A stretch of DNA of 64,000 bases, taken from Cognaticolwellia beringensis. Lineage in GTDB: Bacteria; Pseudomonadota; Gammaproteobacteria; Enterobacterales; Alteromonadaceae. Position numbers and translations under genes: made by a program. The stretch is taken from contig NZ_CP020465.1 in NCBI RefSeq assembly GCF_002076895.1, positions 1,550,001 through 1,614,000 of the forward strand. Direction: 5' to 3'. The notes beneath the pieces were generated by a model. It ran no database searches and was not told the origin of the DNA. It worked only from the letters and a program-made list of their open reading frames with translations. Position 1 is the first letter of the stretch; every line of letters starts with the position of its first letter. Positions 8,974-19,951 of this stretch are shown here, one piece after another.

Positions 8974-10335
8974 ATGAAAAATTTATCAGTTTTAATTAAT
9001 ACTGTTTTACTTTCCTCTTCAATTGCCATGGCAAGTTTACCCGTACAAGCCGCAATGCCTCAATCGCTAAATGGCCAAACTATGCCCAGCCTTGCGCCCA
9101 TGTTAGAACAGGTAACTCCTGGCGTTGTACTTATTTCAGTTCGCGGCACCCATGAAGTTCAGCAGCGTGTTCCAGATGCCTTCAAGTTTTTCTTTGGTAA
9201 CCCTCGTCAAAACCAAGGGCAACAAAAAGAACGAGAATTTAGAGGTTTAGGCTCAGGTGTTATTCTTGATGCTGATAAAGGTTATATCGTCACTAACAGT
9301 CACGTAATAAACGATGCAGACGAAATTCAAATCACTTTAAAAGATGGCCGTCAACTCGAAGCTAAAAAAATAGGTGGCGACGAAGCTAGCGATATCGCTT
9401 TATTACAGATTGTCGCAGACGACCTTATTGCCGTAAAATTTGCAGACTCTGATCGTATACGCGTTGGTGATTTTGCTGTCGCAATTGGTAGTCCATTTGG
9501 TTTAGGACAAACGGTTACCTCTGGCATCGTAAGTGCCTTAGGCCGCAGTGGTCTAAACATTGAAAATTACGAAGATTTCATTCAAACCGATGCGGCAATT
9601 AATAGCGGTAACTCAGGTGGCGCTTTAATCAATTTACGTGGTGAGCTTATTGGTATCAATACCGCCATTTTAGGACCTAATGGTGGCAATGTCGGCATTG
9701 GCTTTGCAATTCCAAGCAACATGGTACAAAACCTGGTTAATCAAATAATTGAATTTGGCGAAGTACGTCGCGGCGTTTTAGGCGTTGCTGGTCGAAGTGT
9801 TACGAGTGAAATTGCCAAAGCAATGGAGCTTGACGTCAGTCAAGGTGGCTTTGTAGAACAAGTAACAAAAGACTCTGCTGCTGATGAAGCCGGTATTCGT
9901 GCTGGTGATGTCATTATTAAAATTAATGGTAAAATGATTAAAACCTTTAACGAGCTTAGAGGCAAGATTGGCTCAATAGGTGCTGGCAAAACCATAAAAA
10001 TTACTGTGATTAGAAAGGACGGTAAAGAGAAGACCTATGATGTCACCCTGAAGAAATCTGAAATGGCTAAAATAGAAGCTGTAAGTTTACATCGTATGCT
10101 CGATGGTGCTGAGCTAGAAAACGATGATAAAGGCAATGGTATTGTCGTTGCTGAAATTGCAGAAAACAGCCCTGCAGCCTCAGTCGGCTTGCGTAAAGGT
10201 GATGTGATAAATGGCATTAACCGCCAACGTATTAATAACATTGGTGAATTACGTAGCTACTTAAATGATCATAAGGGTGTTTTCGCATTAAATGTACAAC
10301 GGAACAATTCGTCATTATTCTTGATGATCCGTTAG
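8974..10335 (+). CDS. degQ: Periplasmic serine protease, DegQ/DegP (Do) family
   Basis: This envelope protease/chaperone degrades misfolded periplasmic and outer-membrane proteins. A signal peptide (about 1-27, cleaved after VQA) is followed by a trypsin-like domain with triad H110 (TNSHV), D140 (ASDIALLQI) and S214 (GNSGGALI), then two PDZ domains (about 260-350 and 365-450). At 453 residues and without a long Q-rich linker it is closer to DegQ than DegP. A possible sigma-E promoter lies upstream and an intrinsic terminator downstream. The related anchored protease DegS is encoded about 1.4 kb further on. Confidence 0.94.
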   Translation: MKNLSVLINTVLLSSSIAMASLPVQAAMPQSLNGQTMPSLAPMLEQVTPGVVLISVRGTHEVQQRVPDAFKFFFGNPRQNQGQQKEREFRGLGSGVILDADKGYIVTNSHVINDADEIQITLKDGRQLEAKKIGGDEASDIALLQIVADDLIAVKFADSDRIRVGDFAVAIGSPFGLGQTVTSGIVSALGRSGLNIENYEDFIQTDAAINSGNSGGALINLRGELIGINTAILGPNGGNVGIGFAIPSNMVQNLVNQIIEFGEVRRGVLGVAGRSVTSEIAKAMELDVSQGGFVEQVTKDSAADEAGIRAGDVIIKINGKMIKTFNELRGKIGSIGAGKTIKITVIRKDGKEKTYDVTLKKSEMAKIEAVSLHRMLDGAELENDDKGNGIVVAEIAENSPAASVGLRKGDVINGINRQRINNIGELRSYLNDHKGVFALNVQRNNSSLFLMIR

Positions 10336-10393
10336 TACTCCATCACCAAAAATCTATTTATTAGTCTTATTTTTTACTAATTTTTATAGAGTT

Positions 10394-10420
10394 AAGCCTG
10401 TCAAACGACAGGCTTTTTTT
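10394..10420 (+). terminator. Terminator after degQ
   Basis: AAGCCTGTC closes on GACAGGCTT (9 bp, AAAC loop) and is followed by seven T residues. Confidence 0.92.
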
Positions 10421-10664
10421 ATGTCATTACTTTTAAATCGCCACGCTTGAATTATAGAGTTTAGAGACGTTCATGAGACTTTTATAGAAAACCTATTTTC
10501 AATACTATTTAAGTTTAGGTTTGGGCTTGGCTTTAGGGGAAGGTTAACGGTCAGTCGTTATTATTTACAAACTGTTCGTTTTCAAAACAACCGATTTTAG
10601 AGCAAAGTAACTTATGTGTTATTATAGCTTATCTTGTTTTTTACAATTGAATTAAAGGCTTTAT
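10421..10664. other. Gap upstream of the Bax-like gene
   Basis: With the degQ terminator this completes a 329-bp gap. It should carry the promoter of the Bax-like gene, but I could not pick a convincing -35/-10 pair. No other structure was seen. Confidence 0.4.
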
Positions 10665-11354
10665 ATGAAATTAACTGCTTCTCAATCAAAAATTTTAATC
10701 GTACTTATTTCCATCTTCTTAGTATCCGCCGTTATTTATTTCTACACAGCGAAAGACACAACACTGCCTAAAATGACAGTACAAGAGAAAAAAGCACGCT
10801 TTAAAGCGCTTATAATTCCGGCCGTAGACGAAGTTTATGATGACCTTATGGTGCAATATAAAGACGTTGCCGCAGCACTAAAGTCGGGTAGTGATACTGA
10901 TGAAATAGCAGAACTTAAAGTGGAATATAAAGCAAAAAGTGATGCAGAACTTCTCATGGCACTTAAGCCACACCCGAAAAGCATTGCTATTGCTCAGGCT
11001 GCAATGGAAAGTTCTTGGGCAACTTCTCGATTCTTCAGAGAAGCGTATAATATTTTTGGTGTTTGGTCGTTTGATGAAGATGAACCTAGAATAGCTGCAC
11101 TACAAAAACGCGGTGATAAAACGATTTGGGTTAAGGAATACCCCTCTGTGAAAGCATCTGTCAGTGATTATTATCGAACCATTGCACGTGGCGATGCATT
11201 TAAAGAATTTAGACAATTAAAAATGAAAACTGACGACCCGCATGCTCTGGTTAAAAAATTAGACCGTTATTCTGAAAAAGGTGCTGAATATGGTCATGAG
11301 TTAACATCCATTATTAAGTTTAATAAATTTCGTCAATATGATGCTATAAATTAA
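10665..11354 (+). CDS. Bax-like glucosaminidase-domain protein
   Basis: This is predicted to be a peptidoglycan N-acetylglucosaminidase anchored in the inner membrane and facing the periplasm. An N-terminal signal-anchor helix (about 9-27) precedes a Bax/Mannosyl-glycoprotein endo-beta-N-acetylglucosaminidase domain (about 85-225). The motif AIAQAAMESSWATSRFFREAYNIFGVW contains the likely catalytic glutamate E115 and the family NxFG segment. At 229 residues it is shorter than E. coli Bax, mainly at the ends. It stands alone between degQ and degS; coding function beyond wall hydrolysis is unknown. Confidence 0.82.
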   Translation: MKLTASQSKILIVLISIFLVSAVIYFYTAKDTTLPKMTVQEKKARFKALIIPAVDEVYDDLMVQYKDVAAALKSGSDTDEIAELKVEYKAKSDAELLMALKPHPKSIAIAQAAMESSWATSRFFREAYNIFGVWSFDEDEPRIAALQKRGDKTIWVKEYPSVKASVSDYYRTIARGDAFKEFRQLKMKTDDPHALVKKLDRYSEKGAEYGHELTSIIKFNKFRQYDAIN

Positions 11355-11403
11355 AACACTCATTATTTCAGTTTTTTAAATACTTCAGGAATATCGATTA
11401 TTC

Positions 11404-11462
11404 ATAGTTTTAGATTGTAAAAATATACAAGTAGTACTCTTGGTTCAGCAGTCTAAAACTAT
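11404..11462. repeat. Long-stem inverted repeat in the bax-degS gap
   Basis: Positions 11404-11417 pair with 11449-11462 over 14 bp (one G-U), around a 31-nt loop. The 374-bp gap (11355-11728) otherwise has no coding frame and no clear promoter boxes. No T-run follows the stem. Confidence 0.5.
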
Positions 11463-11728
11463 AAAACCCTATTTATAAGCTCATTAAAACCATTTTGGCG
11501 TTTACATCGGTAACACTCGCTAATAACATTAAAGCTGCCCCTAAATAACATTCTCCAACGCCATTAAACAGCCCCAGGTTCATTAATTATCTGCATCCAT
11601 GCGATGACAAGCTTAAATAAATGTCGCACAAGCTAAGTGCGCTACTGAGCAGCTAGCTGAGAAAAACTTTATAACAACAAAGGCTTTATGGTAATCTACA
11701 AAAAATTAGACTAATAAAAATAATCCTG

Positions 11729-12787
11729 TTGAAAATTATCAATGCCCTAAAATTTGTTATTCGCTCAGCTAGCTATGGCGTTATGTTTGCTGTGGTTTTG
11801 TTGTTACTCGTCCCTGAACTGCGTGAAAACAATATCGTTCCATGGAAATTTCTCTCCACTACTGAGAAAAGTCAACAGCCGTTGTCTTATGCTAAAGCGG
11901 TACGTTTAGCCGGTCCTGCGGTAGTCAATATATACACTGAAGATATTCAAGTAAATCCGACTTATGGCCGCCAACCACGAAAAGTAACTCGGTTAGGCAG
12001 TGGTGTAATCATGCATGAACAAGGTTATATCTTAACTAATTATCATGTTGTGCAAAGTGCTGATTTAATCGTCGTTGTATTACAACGAGGCCAAGAGCTT
12101 CATGCTGAGCTTATTGGTTACGATGTACTAACTGATCTTGCTGTATTAAAAGTTCAAGACAATAATTTACCCGTGATCCCGCAAATCAGTACATTAACTT
12201 CACAAGTGGGCGATGTAGTTTTAGCGATAGGTAATCCTTTAAATCTTGGACAAACTGTGACCCAAGGTATTGTCAGTGCTACCGGCCAAAGCGGATTAAG
12301 CACTAGCTACTTACAGTTTTTACAAATGGATGCGGCCATTAACGAAGGTAACTCTGGTGGCGCACTTATCAACTCTAATGGTGAATTAGTCGGTATCAAT
12401 TCAAGAAAATTTACTCAGGCTAATCCTAACCTCAATATTCAGGGAATATTTTTTGCTGTACCGTATCAATTAGCCCGAACCATTATGTTAAAAATTATAG
12501 AGCATGGTCGCGTAGTTCGGGGATGGCTCGGCGTTGACGCAAACGATTCACTGACTAATCTCAAAGGCTTTATTATTGGGACAATTACCCCAAACAGCCC
12601 AGCCCTAAAAGCAGGACTGCAATCAGGTGACGTGGTTTATCAAATTGACGACATTAGATTACTGAATGCAAAACAAGGCTTAGATGTTGTCGCTGAAGCG
12701 GCCCCAGGGAGCATATTAAACTTTATGATCTCTCGCGATAATCAACTGCTAACCTTACCAGTCACTATCGTTGAAATACCAAAGTAA
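11729..12787 (+). CDS. degS: Membrane-anchored site-1 protease DegS
   Basis: DegS senses misfolded outer-membrane proteins through its PDZ domain and makes the first cut in anti-sigma factor RseA, starting the sigma-E response. The 352-residue protein has an N-terminal membrane anchor (about 11-30), a protease domain with H106 (TNYHVV), D137 (TDLAVL) and S209 (EGNSGGALI), and a single PDZ domain (about 258-350). One PDZ domain and the anchor separate it from DegQ. The start is a TTG chosen for N-terminal length similarity to E. coli DegS; no strong ribosome-binding site is visible. Confidence 0.93.
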   Translation: MKIINALKFVIRSASYGVMFAVVLLLLVPELRENNIVPWKFLSTTEKSQQPLSYAKAVRLAGPAVVNIYTEDIQVNPTYGRQPRKVTRLGSGVIMHEQGYILTNYHVVQSADLIVVVLQRGQELHAELIGYDVLTDLAVLKVQDNNLPVIPQISTLTSQVGDVVLAIGNPLNLGQTVTQGIVSATGQSGLSTSYLQFLQMDAAINEGNSGGALINSNGELVGINSRKFTQANPNLNIQGIFFAVPYQLARTIMLKIIEHGRVVRGWLGVDANDSLTNLKGFIIGTITPNSPALKAGLQSGDVVYQIDDIRLLNAKQGLDVVAEAAPGSILNFMISRDNQLLTLPVTIVEIPK

Positions 12788-12804
12788 TACTGCTTTAAAA
12801 AAAT

Positions 12805-12836
12805 AAAAATCCCAGCTATTAGCTGGGATTTTTTTA
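12805..12836. terminator. Bidirectional terminator, degS/murA
   Basis: AAAATCCCAGCT closes on AGCTGGGATTTT with a short loop, flanked by A- and T-runs, between convergent degS and murA. Confidence 0.92.
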
Positions 12837-12875
12837 TCGTGCTGTCAACGGTTAATAGACATTAACTTTTGTCTG

Positions 12876-14165
<1,290 letters not shown>

Positions 14166-14435
14166 TTAAAGAGGTAAGTTAAACATTTTTTCACGTTGCC
14201 AAACAGACGTTGTGAAGGTTTTAATAGATACCGCGTGAATCAGACCATCATTAATCACTTGTGTTAAAGGGGCATAGATTGTTTGCTGCTTTTTCACACG
14301 GCTCAAGTCGCCAAGAAAATCGGCAACGGCGATAATTTTACATTGTGAGCCATCAAATGACACATGGATTTCGTCTAATTCAACCGCATCGGTAATTAGC
14401 TTTTCTATATCTTTTACTTCCACTTTTTGCTCCAA
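14166..14435 (-). CDS. ibaG: BolA-family protein IbaG
   Basis: IbaG is a small BolA-like protein that works with monothiol glutaredoxin in iron-sulfur metabolism and is linked to acid stress in E. coli. The 89-residue product has the BolA class II fold pattern, including the region around VSFDGSQCKIIAVADFLGDLSRVKKQQTIY where the candidate Fe-S ligand cysteine sits, and a conserved late His in GLIHAVSIKT. It lies between mlaB (12 bp) and murA (27 bp), the conserved gammaproteobacterial position. Confidence 0.92.
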   Translation of the reverse strand: MEQKVEVKDIEKLITDAVELDEIHVSFDGSQCKIIAVADFLGDLSRVKKQQTIYAPLTQVINDGLIHAVSIKTFTTSVWQREKMFNLPL

Positions 14436-14447
14436 ATAGCGTATAAA

Positions 14448-14744
14448 TTAGGTGTTTTTTATCGGTAATAACGTATCAACTGCACTTAACTTTGCCAGCT
14501 TTATTAAATCTTCAGGTAAATTAACTAAGCTGATATCACAGCCTTTACTCGCCGCCAATTCTATTAATAATAAAATCCACGCTAAGCCTGCGGTGTCAAT
14601 TTGGCTAACCATAGCTAAATCAATAACAATACGCTCATTATTGACTAATTGACGGTACTTTTTATCAAATGCACGCGTTATTGTAGCACGCGTTAAGGCA
14701 CCACTAAAAATCGCTTTTTCATCTGCTTGTTGGACATCTATCAT
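14448..14744 (-). CDS. mlaB: Phospholipid transport STAS-domain protein MlaB
   Basis: MlaB is the cytoplasmic STAS-domain subunit that binds the MlaF ATPase and stabilises the MlaFEDB complex in retrograde phospholipid transport. The 98-residue protein is a single STAS domain. The helix-cap motif SQIDTAGLAWILLL contains the conserved Thr (about residue 52) known to matter in E. coli MlaB. It sits 58 bp downstream of mlaC on the same strand and upstream of ibaG, matching the standard mlaFEDCB order. Confidence 0.9.
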   Translation of the reverse strand: MIDVQQADEKAIFSGALTRATITRAFDKKYRQLVNNERIVIDLAMVSQIDTAGLAWILLLIELAASKGCDISLVNLPEDLIKLAKLSAVDTLLPIKNT

Positions 14745-14802
14745 TTTAATTTGTTAACAACCTTTAATACGTTACTTTATCTGTACGCTTAAAATAATTA
14801 TA

Positions 14803-15441
14803 TTACTTAAAACTAATGCTTTTTTGACTTTTTTCTCTGAGCATTTCAGTAACATGAGACAGTCCTTTTTGACGAATCAAGCTACTTAACTCTGCTTGTT
14901 TGCTATCGAGTAAGCTTATACCTTCCGCGACCATATCGTATGCTTTCCACTCACCGGTTTTTTTATTTTTTCGCACACGAAAAGAAATATCAATAGGTTC
15001 GCGTCCAGGCTCTATAACACTGGTAGCAACTGATACCACACGTTCATCAGAAAAATCTCTTGCCGGTGCAAACTCTACTAGTTGATTATTATACAAGGTA
15101 AAAACCTGAGCATAAGACGTGATAAGGTATTCACGAAATGCAGGTACAAATTCAGCTCGTTCGGCTTTATTAGTTTTCTTAAAGTTACTACCAATAACTT
15201 TATATGCCGCATATTGGTAATTTATATAAGGCATGAGCTCTTCACGCACGATGGTCTTCAATAAATTTGGCTCGGTACGGATCGCACTTTGCTCATTGGC
15301 AAAGCGCTTAAAGGTGATATCCGCAACCGTTCTAATCATGACATAAGGGTCTTTTTTATTAACCTCTTCAGCGGCGTTAACACCAGCAGTCAATCCCAAA
15401 AGCGTTAAACAAAAAAACAGTTTTTTTATCGTCTTATTCAT
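14803..15441 (-). CDS. mlaC: Periplasmic phospholipid-binding protein MlaC
   Basis: MlaC shuttles phospholipid between the outer-membrane MlaA complex and the inner-membrane MlaFEDB transporter. The 212-residue precursor begins with a clear signal peptide (about 1-23, ending VNA-AEE), and the mature domain follows the Tol-tolerance Ttg2D/MlaC pattern, including REELMPYINYQYAAYKVIG and FSDERVVSVATSV segments. It begins 2 bp after the mlaD stop, so translation is probably coupled. Confidence 0.93.
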   Translation of the reverse strand: MNKTIKKLFFCLTLLGLTAGVNAAEEVNKKDPYVMIRTVADITFKRFANEQSAIRTEPNLLKTIVREELMPYINYQYAAYKVIGSNFKKTNKAERAEFVPAFREYLITSYAQVFTLYNNQLVEFAPARDFSDERVVSVATSVIEPGREPIDISFRVRKNKKTGEWKAYDMVAEGISLLDSKQAELSSLIRQKGLSHVTEMLREKSQKSISFK

Positions 15442-15443
15442 GA

Positions 15444-15914
15444 TTAATCACCACTTCCTTGACCAAACAAAAATTGCCCAATGAGTTCTTCTAATACCAA
15501 GGCCGGTTTTGTATCTTCAATAAAGTCACCGGGCTGTAATGTTTCAACAGACGAATGTATAAAGCCAGGTAATAAGCCAACATATTGTTCACCCAATAAA
15601 CCTGCGGTTAAGATTGACACCGACGTTGCTTCTGAAAAATTATTGTATTCGGCAAAAATGTCTAAAGTGACCACCGGCGTATAGTCTTCGCTGTCTAGCG
15701 AAATTGCACTAACGCGACCGACAACAACACCACCAACTTTAATGGGTGAACGAACTTTCAAACCACCAATGTTGTCAAATTTCGCGTACAGTTGATATGT
15801 GCTACCACTGCCTGAAATACCACTATCAGCTACTTTTAGCGCTAGCATTAACAATGCAGCAATACCAATTGCAGCAAATAGTCCGACCAATAACTCTATT
15901 TTTTTCGACACCAT
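15444..15914 (-). CDS. mlaD: Phospholipid transport MCE-domain protein MlaD
   Basis: MlaD forms the periplasmic hexameric MCE ring attached to the inner membrane and guides lipid between MlaC and MlaE. One N-terminal transmembrane helix (about 6-25) is followed by the MCE domain with LYAKFDNIGGLKVRSPIKVGGVVVGRV and a C-terminal hydrophobic stretch. The ATG at 15914 (MVSKKIELLVG) is preferred because GGTGGA lies just upstream; an in-frame non-ATG start 18 bp earlier has no such signal. This gives 156 residues, similar to the family. It lies 60 bp after mlaE. Confidence 0.93.
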   Translation of the reverse strand: MVSKKIELLVGLFAAIGIAALLMLALKVADSGISGSGSTYQLYAKFDNIGGLKVRSPIKVGGVVVGRVSAISLDSEDYTPVVTLDIFAEYNNFSEATSVSILTAGLLGEQYVGLLPGFIHSSVETLQPGDFIEDTKPALVLEELIGQFLFGQGSGD

Positions 15915-15974
15915 GTCTTCCACCAAATTCAAATTATATTTAACTAAATAACCGCTATAACTACTTTGCGAACA

Positions 15975-16751
15975 TTAATTTGCAAACATCAACGCGGTTA
16001 ATACAAAATCTAAGCCTAAAACTAATAATGACGATTGCACTACCGTAGACGTTGTTGCTCTGCTGATGCCTTCAGACGTTGGCTCACAAGAATACCCCTT
16101 ATAAACCGCGATCCAAGTCACCACAAAAGCAAACACTAAACTTTTGATAATGCCATTTAAAATATCTTTCTCAAATGACACTTGCGACTGCATTACCGAC
16201 CAAAACGTACCACTATCAACGCCTAACCAATCAACACCGACGATATGGGCACCTAAAATACCAACCGCAGAAAATATTGCAGCTAGTAAAGGTAAACTGA
16301 TAAAACCAGCCCAAAAGCGAGGTGCTACAACACGACGCAACGGGTCAACAGCCATCATTTCGAGGCTTGAAAGTTGCTCGGTTGCTTTCATTAATCCTAT
16401 TTCAGCCGTAAGCGCAGAACCGGCTCGACCAGCAAAAAGTAAGGCAGCTACCACTGGACCTAATTCTCGTAACAATGACAAGGCGACCATGGGGCCTAGA
16501 CTTGCTTCAGCGCCATAGCCCACTAAAATAGTATAGCCCTGCAAAGCTAATACCATGCCGATAAACAAACCAGAGACTAAAATGATAACTAACGACATGA
16601 CACCAACTGAATAAAGTTGGTTCATCAACAATGGAAAACCTTTGCGCGGGTTAGGCATATGCAACAATGCTGATGCTAACATCAACAAAGCCCTACCTAA
16701 GCCTGATATTTGGTCAATAATGGTACGACCTAAGTGTTGCAGTTGATTCAC
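15975..16751 (-). CDS. mlaE: Phospholipid ABC transporter permease MlaE
   Basis: MlaE is the integral-membrane permease of the MlaFEDB complex. The 258-residue protein shows the family layout: an N-terminal amphipathic helix, then about five membrane helices. Conserved segments such as [50 protein letters not shown] and the C-terminal IAVYKGYSC are present. Its start overlaps the end of mlaF by 4 bp (ATGA), as in coupled transporter operons. Confidence 0.95.
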   Translation of the reverse strand: MNQLQHLGRTIIDQISGLGRALLMLASALLHMPNPRKGFPLLMNQLYSVGVMSLVIILVSGLFIGMVLALQGYTILVGYGAEASLGPMVALSLLRELGPVVAALLFAGRAGSALTAEIGLMKATEQLSSLEMMAVDPLRRVVAPRFWAGFISLPLLAAIFSAVGILGAHIVGVDWLGVDSGTFWSVMQSQVSFEKDILNGIIKSLVFAFVVTWIAVYKGYSCEPTSEGISRATTSTVVQSSLLVLGLDFVLTALMFAN

Positions 16752-17557
16752 TTCTCAACTCCTTGGCCAATTAACTCTTCGCGATATGACGCTGCAGGAT
16801 AATGAAAGGGTACCGGACCATCAGCTTCACCTTTTACAAATTGCTGCACTAAAGGTGACGTTTGAGCGTAAATCTCTTCCGGCGTACCTTGACCGATAAT
16901 TTTTTGCTCTGCAATAATGTAGATATAATCTGCAATACTCATCACTTCTGGCACATCATGAGAAACCACGACAGAAGTTAATCCTAGCGCTTGCCCTAAT
17001 TCACGAATTAAGCGCACTATGACTCCCATAGAAATCGGGTCTTGACCAGCAAAAGGCTCGTCATAAAGAATCAGTTCCGGGTCTAAAGCAATTGAACGCG
17101 CTAATGCCGCACGACGTGCCATGCCGCCTGAAAGTTCACTGGGTCGTAAATCCCGAGCACCACGCAAACCAACAGCTTCTAATTTCATCAGAACCATTTT
17201 TTCAATTACATCTTCGGCTAACTCAGTATGCTCACGTATTGGAAAGGCGATATTATCGTAAACACTCATATCGGAAAACAACGCACCACTTTGAAAAAGC
17301 ATACTCATACGCTTGCGTACATCATATAAAGCTTTACGAGATAATTTAGGTATGTCGTGACCATCAAATAGAATGTGTCCGGATTCTGGTTTAATTTGAC
17401 CACCAATTAGGCGCAATAAGGTTGTTTTCCCGATACCACTAGGACCCATTATTGCAGTAACTTTACCTTTAGGAATAGACAAACTGATGCCATCATAAAT
17501 GACACGTTCGTTACGCTTAAAAGTCATGTTTTTGATATCAACTAAAATTTCGGACAT
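16748..17557 (-). CDS. mlaF: Phospholipid ABC transporter ATPase MlaF
   Basis: MlaF is the ATPase that powers Mla phospholipid transport. Walker A is [10 protein letters not shown], the signature motif is [13 protein letters not shown], Walker B is [13 protein letters not shown] and the switch His lies in VVSHDVPEV. The C-terminal [11 protein letters not shown] segment that docks to a neighbouring MlaF is conserved. The ATG at 17557 ([10 protein letters not shown]) gives 269 residues and aligns with E. coli MlaF; an upstream in-frame ATG would add 25 residues of unlikely sequence. First gene of the minus-strand mla run. Confidence 0.95.
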   Translation of the reverse strand: MSEILVDIKNMTFKRNERVIYDGISLSIPKGKVTAIMGPSGIGKTTLLRLIGGQIKPESGHILFDGHDIPKLSRKALYDVRKRMSMLFQSGALFSDMSVYDNIAFPIREHTELAEDVIEKMVLMKLEAVGLRGARDLRPSELSGGMARRAALARSIALDPELILYDEPFAGQDPISMGVIVRLIRELGQALGLTSVVVSHDVPEVMSIADYIYIIAEQKIIGQGTPEEIYAQTSPLVQQFVKGEADGPVPFHYPAASYREELIGQGVEK

Positions 17558-17987
17558 ATTGCTTGGGGTAACACCACAGTTAATTATTGTCTTATATATT
17601 GGAATTCTAACGCAGCGCAACAGCTCAGTCATTACAAATTAATAAATATTTACTAGGAAAAGAGTAAGCAAAAGTATGTAAATGTAACTTTAATGTAGCA
17701 ATATCTTTATGAATGTTCGCCTATATGGTAAATAAACTGGAGCTACTTCATGCTCTATAGTCAGGAGATATAATTAAATTTCAACATCCTCTGGTTTATT
17801 TTATTTATTTTATGATGATTGAGCGTGCCAAAAATATCAGAAAAAGTTTATAATGGAGTTTGCTCAACCTAATATGGGCAAAATAAGTATTAATTGGGTG
17901 TCATCGGTTATCATCAATGGTTTATAATTCCTCTTTTTATACCTTCATCAGCAAACACTATTTAGCGTTACCAAACAGGAGTTTTGA
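17558..17987. other. Divergent promoter region, mlaF / CaCA antiporter
   Basis: This 430-bp AT-rich gap separates the divergent mla and kds/lpt runs and must hold both promoters. A TATAAT at 17923-17928 is a candidate -10 box for the plus-strand genes, without a good -35 box. No repeat or hairpin stood out. Confidence 0.4.
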
Positions 17988-18968
17988 ATGTTCATCCAAA
18001 TTTTGATCTTATTGCTTTCACTAGTTATTTTAGTGTGGAGTGCAGACAAATTTGTATTTGGTGCCTCAGCATTAGCACGAAATCTTGGTATATCTCCGAT
18101 GATAATTGGCTTAACGATTGTCGCTATGGGCTCTTCGGCTCCTGAGATGATGATCGCCGCTACTGCGTCTTTACAGGGAAATCCAGACACGGCTATTGGT
18201 AATGCTATAGGTTCAAACATAACCAATATTGCCTTAGTGCTTGGCTTAACAGCACTTTTTCATCCATTATCAGTTTCGTCATCGACTATTAAACGTGAAA
18301 TACCGCTGATTCTAATCATTACCGCTATAGCGACATACATGTTGGCCAATAGTAACTTTAGCTTCAATGAAGGTTTAATACTGATTATTGGCTTTGTGCT
18401 TTATATCGCTACTTTGCTCTTTGTGACGTTAAAGCGCTCAAAAGAAAATCCTATTGACGATAAAATGGTACTAGAAGCAGAGCAAGAAGTGCCTGACGGC
18501 GTCAGTACCAAAAGCTCTATAATCTGGTTAGTTGTCGGCATAATATTACTGCCTTTAAGTGCGAGCTACCTGGTTGACTCATCCGTATTTATTGCCAAAG
18601 CGTTTGGTATTAGTGATCTCGTTATTGGCCTAACTGTTATTGCCATTGGTACCAGTTTGCCAGAGTTAGCCGCTAGCATTATGAGCATTATTAAAAAAGA
18701 AGATGATCTTGCTTTAGGTAATATTATTGGCTCAAATATTTTTAATATATTAGCGGTATTGTCACTTGCAGGGCTAATCGCCCCAGGTGATATTGATAAT
18801 GCCGCCGCAGTGCGCGACGCTCCGTTTATGTTAGCAACTACCTTTTTATTGTTCCTACTATGTTTCAGTCGTGGCGGAAAGTTTCGCATCACGCGCGCGA
18901 AAGGGTTACTATTATTAGCAGTGTTTTTTGGTTATCAAGTGTTACTTTTCAGTCAAATCAACGTGTAA
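17988..18968 (+). CDS. Na+/Ca2+ antiporter family (CaCA) protein, YrbG-like
   Basis: This is an inner-membrane cation/calcium exchanger-type protein with two homologous halves. Each half carries an alpha-repeat: GLTIVAMGSSAPEMMIAATASLQGNPDTAIGNAIGSN near 42-78 and the related GLTVIAIGTSLPELAASIMSIIKKEDDLALGNIIGSN near 212-248. The acidic residues within them (E53 and E223 region) are the usual ion-site residues. About ten membrane helices are expected in 326 residues. Position directly before kdsD matches E. coli yrbG. The transported ion is not proven for YrbG. Confidence 0.9.
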   Translation: MFIQILILLLSLVILVWSADKFVFGASALARNLGISPMIIGLTIVAMGSSAPEMMIAATASLQGNPDTAIGNAIGSNITNIALVLGLTALFHPLSVSSSTIKREIPLILIITAIATYMLANSNFSFNEGLILIIGFVLYIATLLFVTLKRSKENPIDDKMVLEAEQEVPDGVSTKSSIIWLVVGIILLPLSASYLVDSSVFIAKAFGISDLVIGLTVIAIGTSLPELAASIMSIIKKEDDLALGNIIGSNIFNILAVLSLAGLIAPGDIDNAAAVRDAPFMLATTFLLFLLCFSRGGKFRITRAKGLLLLAVFFGYQVLLFSQINV

Positions 18969-18984
18969 AAAGTGGTCTTTAGCA

Positions 18985-19950
18985 ATGAAAAATTTTAAAC
19001 AATTAGCCTTAAATGTTATTAATATTGAACAGCAAGCCATTGCCGAATTATCGCAATATATAGACGACGATTTCGCTAAAGCCTGTGAGCTAATGTTTAA
19101 TTGCCGAGGCCGTGTCATCGTTATTGGTATGGGTAAATCAGGCCACATTGGCGGAAAAATTGCCGCAACATTAGCAAGTACCGGTACCCCTTCATTTTTT
19201 GTACACCCTGGTGAAGCAAGCCATGGCGATCTCGGCATGGTCACCGTTGATGATGTGGTACTAACCATTTCTAATTCTGGCGAGACTGGCGAGGTACTGG
19301 CAATTATTCCCGTACTCAAGCGTATTGGCGCCAAAATAATTGCCATGACAGGTAAACCTGAATCAACACTAGCAAAACTTGCCGATACGCACGTTTGTGT
19401 AAAAGTATCACAAGAAGCTTGCCCTTTGGGATTAGCGCCAACGTCTAGCACAACAGCAACGTTAGTCATGGGAGACGCGTTAGCGGTTGCTTTATTGAAT
19501 GCGCGTGGCTTTACCGCTGACGATTTTGCTTTATCTCACCCCGGTGGTAGCTTAGGTAAAAGGTTATTATTACGCTTAGCCGATATCATGCACAAAGATG
19601 ACCGCCTCCCAACCGTGACAGAAGCTGCTAAGATAAAAGATGCGTTAGTCGAAATGTCACTAAAAGGCTTAGGCATGACCGCGATTGTTGACGTGAACAA
19701 GAGCCTAGTTGGCCTGTTTACTGATGGTGATTTACGCCGTATTTTAGATGCAGAAATTAATATACATCAAGACAGCATTACCAGCGTAATGACTAGAAAT
19801 CCGCTTGTAGCTAAGCAAGATATGCTTGCTGCTGAAGCATTAAAAATCATGGAAGACAAAAAAATTAATGGCCTGATTATTGTCGACGATAATAATCACC
19901 CCATTGGTGCCATGAATATGCATGACTTATTAAAATCAGGAGTGCTGTAA
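18985..19950 (+). CDS. kdsD: D-arabinose 5-phosphate isomerase
   Basis: KdsD interconverts ribulose-5-phosphate and arabinose-5-phosphate, the first step toward Kdo of lipopolysaccharide. A sugar-isomerase (SIS) domain (about 30-180, VIVIGMGKSGHIGGKIAATLASTGTPSFFVHPGEASHGDLG) is followed by two CBS domains (about 200-320). The ATG at 18985 (MKNFKQLAL) is chosen: it gives 321 residues, close to the E. coli 328, whereas an upstream in-frame start would overlap the antiporter gene. The kdsC start follows directly. Confidence 0.95.
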   Translation: MKNFKQLALNVINIEQQAIAELSQYIDDDFAKACELMFNCRGRVIVIGMGKSGHIGGKIAATLASTGTPSFFVHPGEASHGDLGMVTVDDVVLTISNSGETGEVLAIIPVLKRIGAKIIAMTGKPESTLAKLADTHVCVKVSQEACPLGLAPTSSTTATLVMGDALAVALLNARGFTADDFALSHPGGSLGKRLLLRLADIMHKDDRLPTVTEAAKIKDALVEMSLKGLGMTAIVDVNKSLVGLFTDGDLRRILDAEINIHQDSITSVMTRNPLVAKQDMLAAEALKIMEDKKINGLIIVDDNNHPIGAMNMHDLLKSGVL

Positions 19951-19951
19951 T

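Noticed and set aside
18942..19469. Minus-strand 175-codon frame opposite kdsD
   Set aside because: Long only because kdsD lacks stops in the antisense frame; kdsD is unambiguous.
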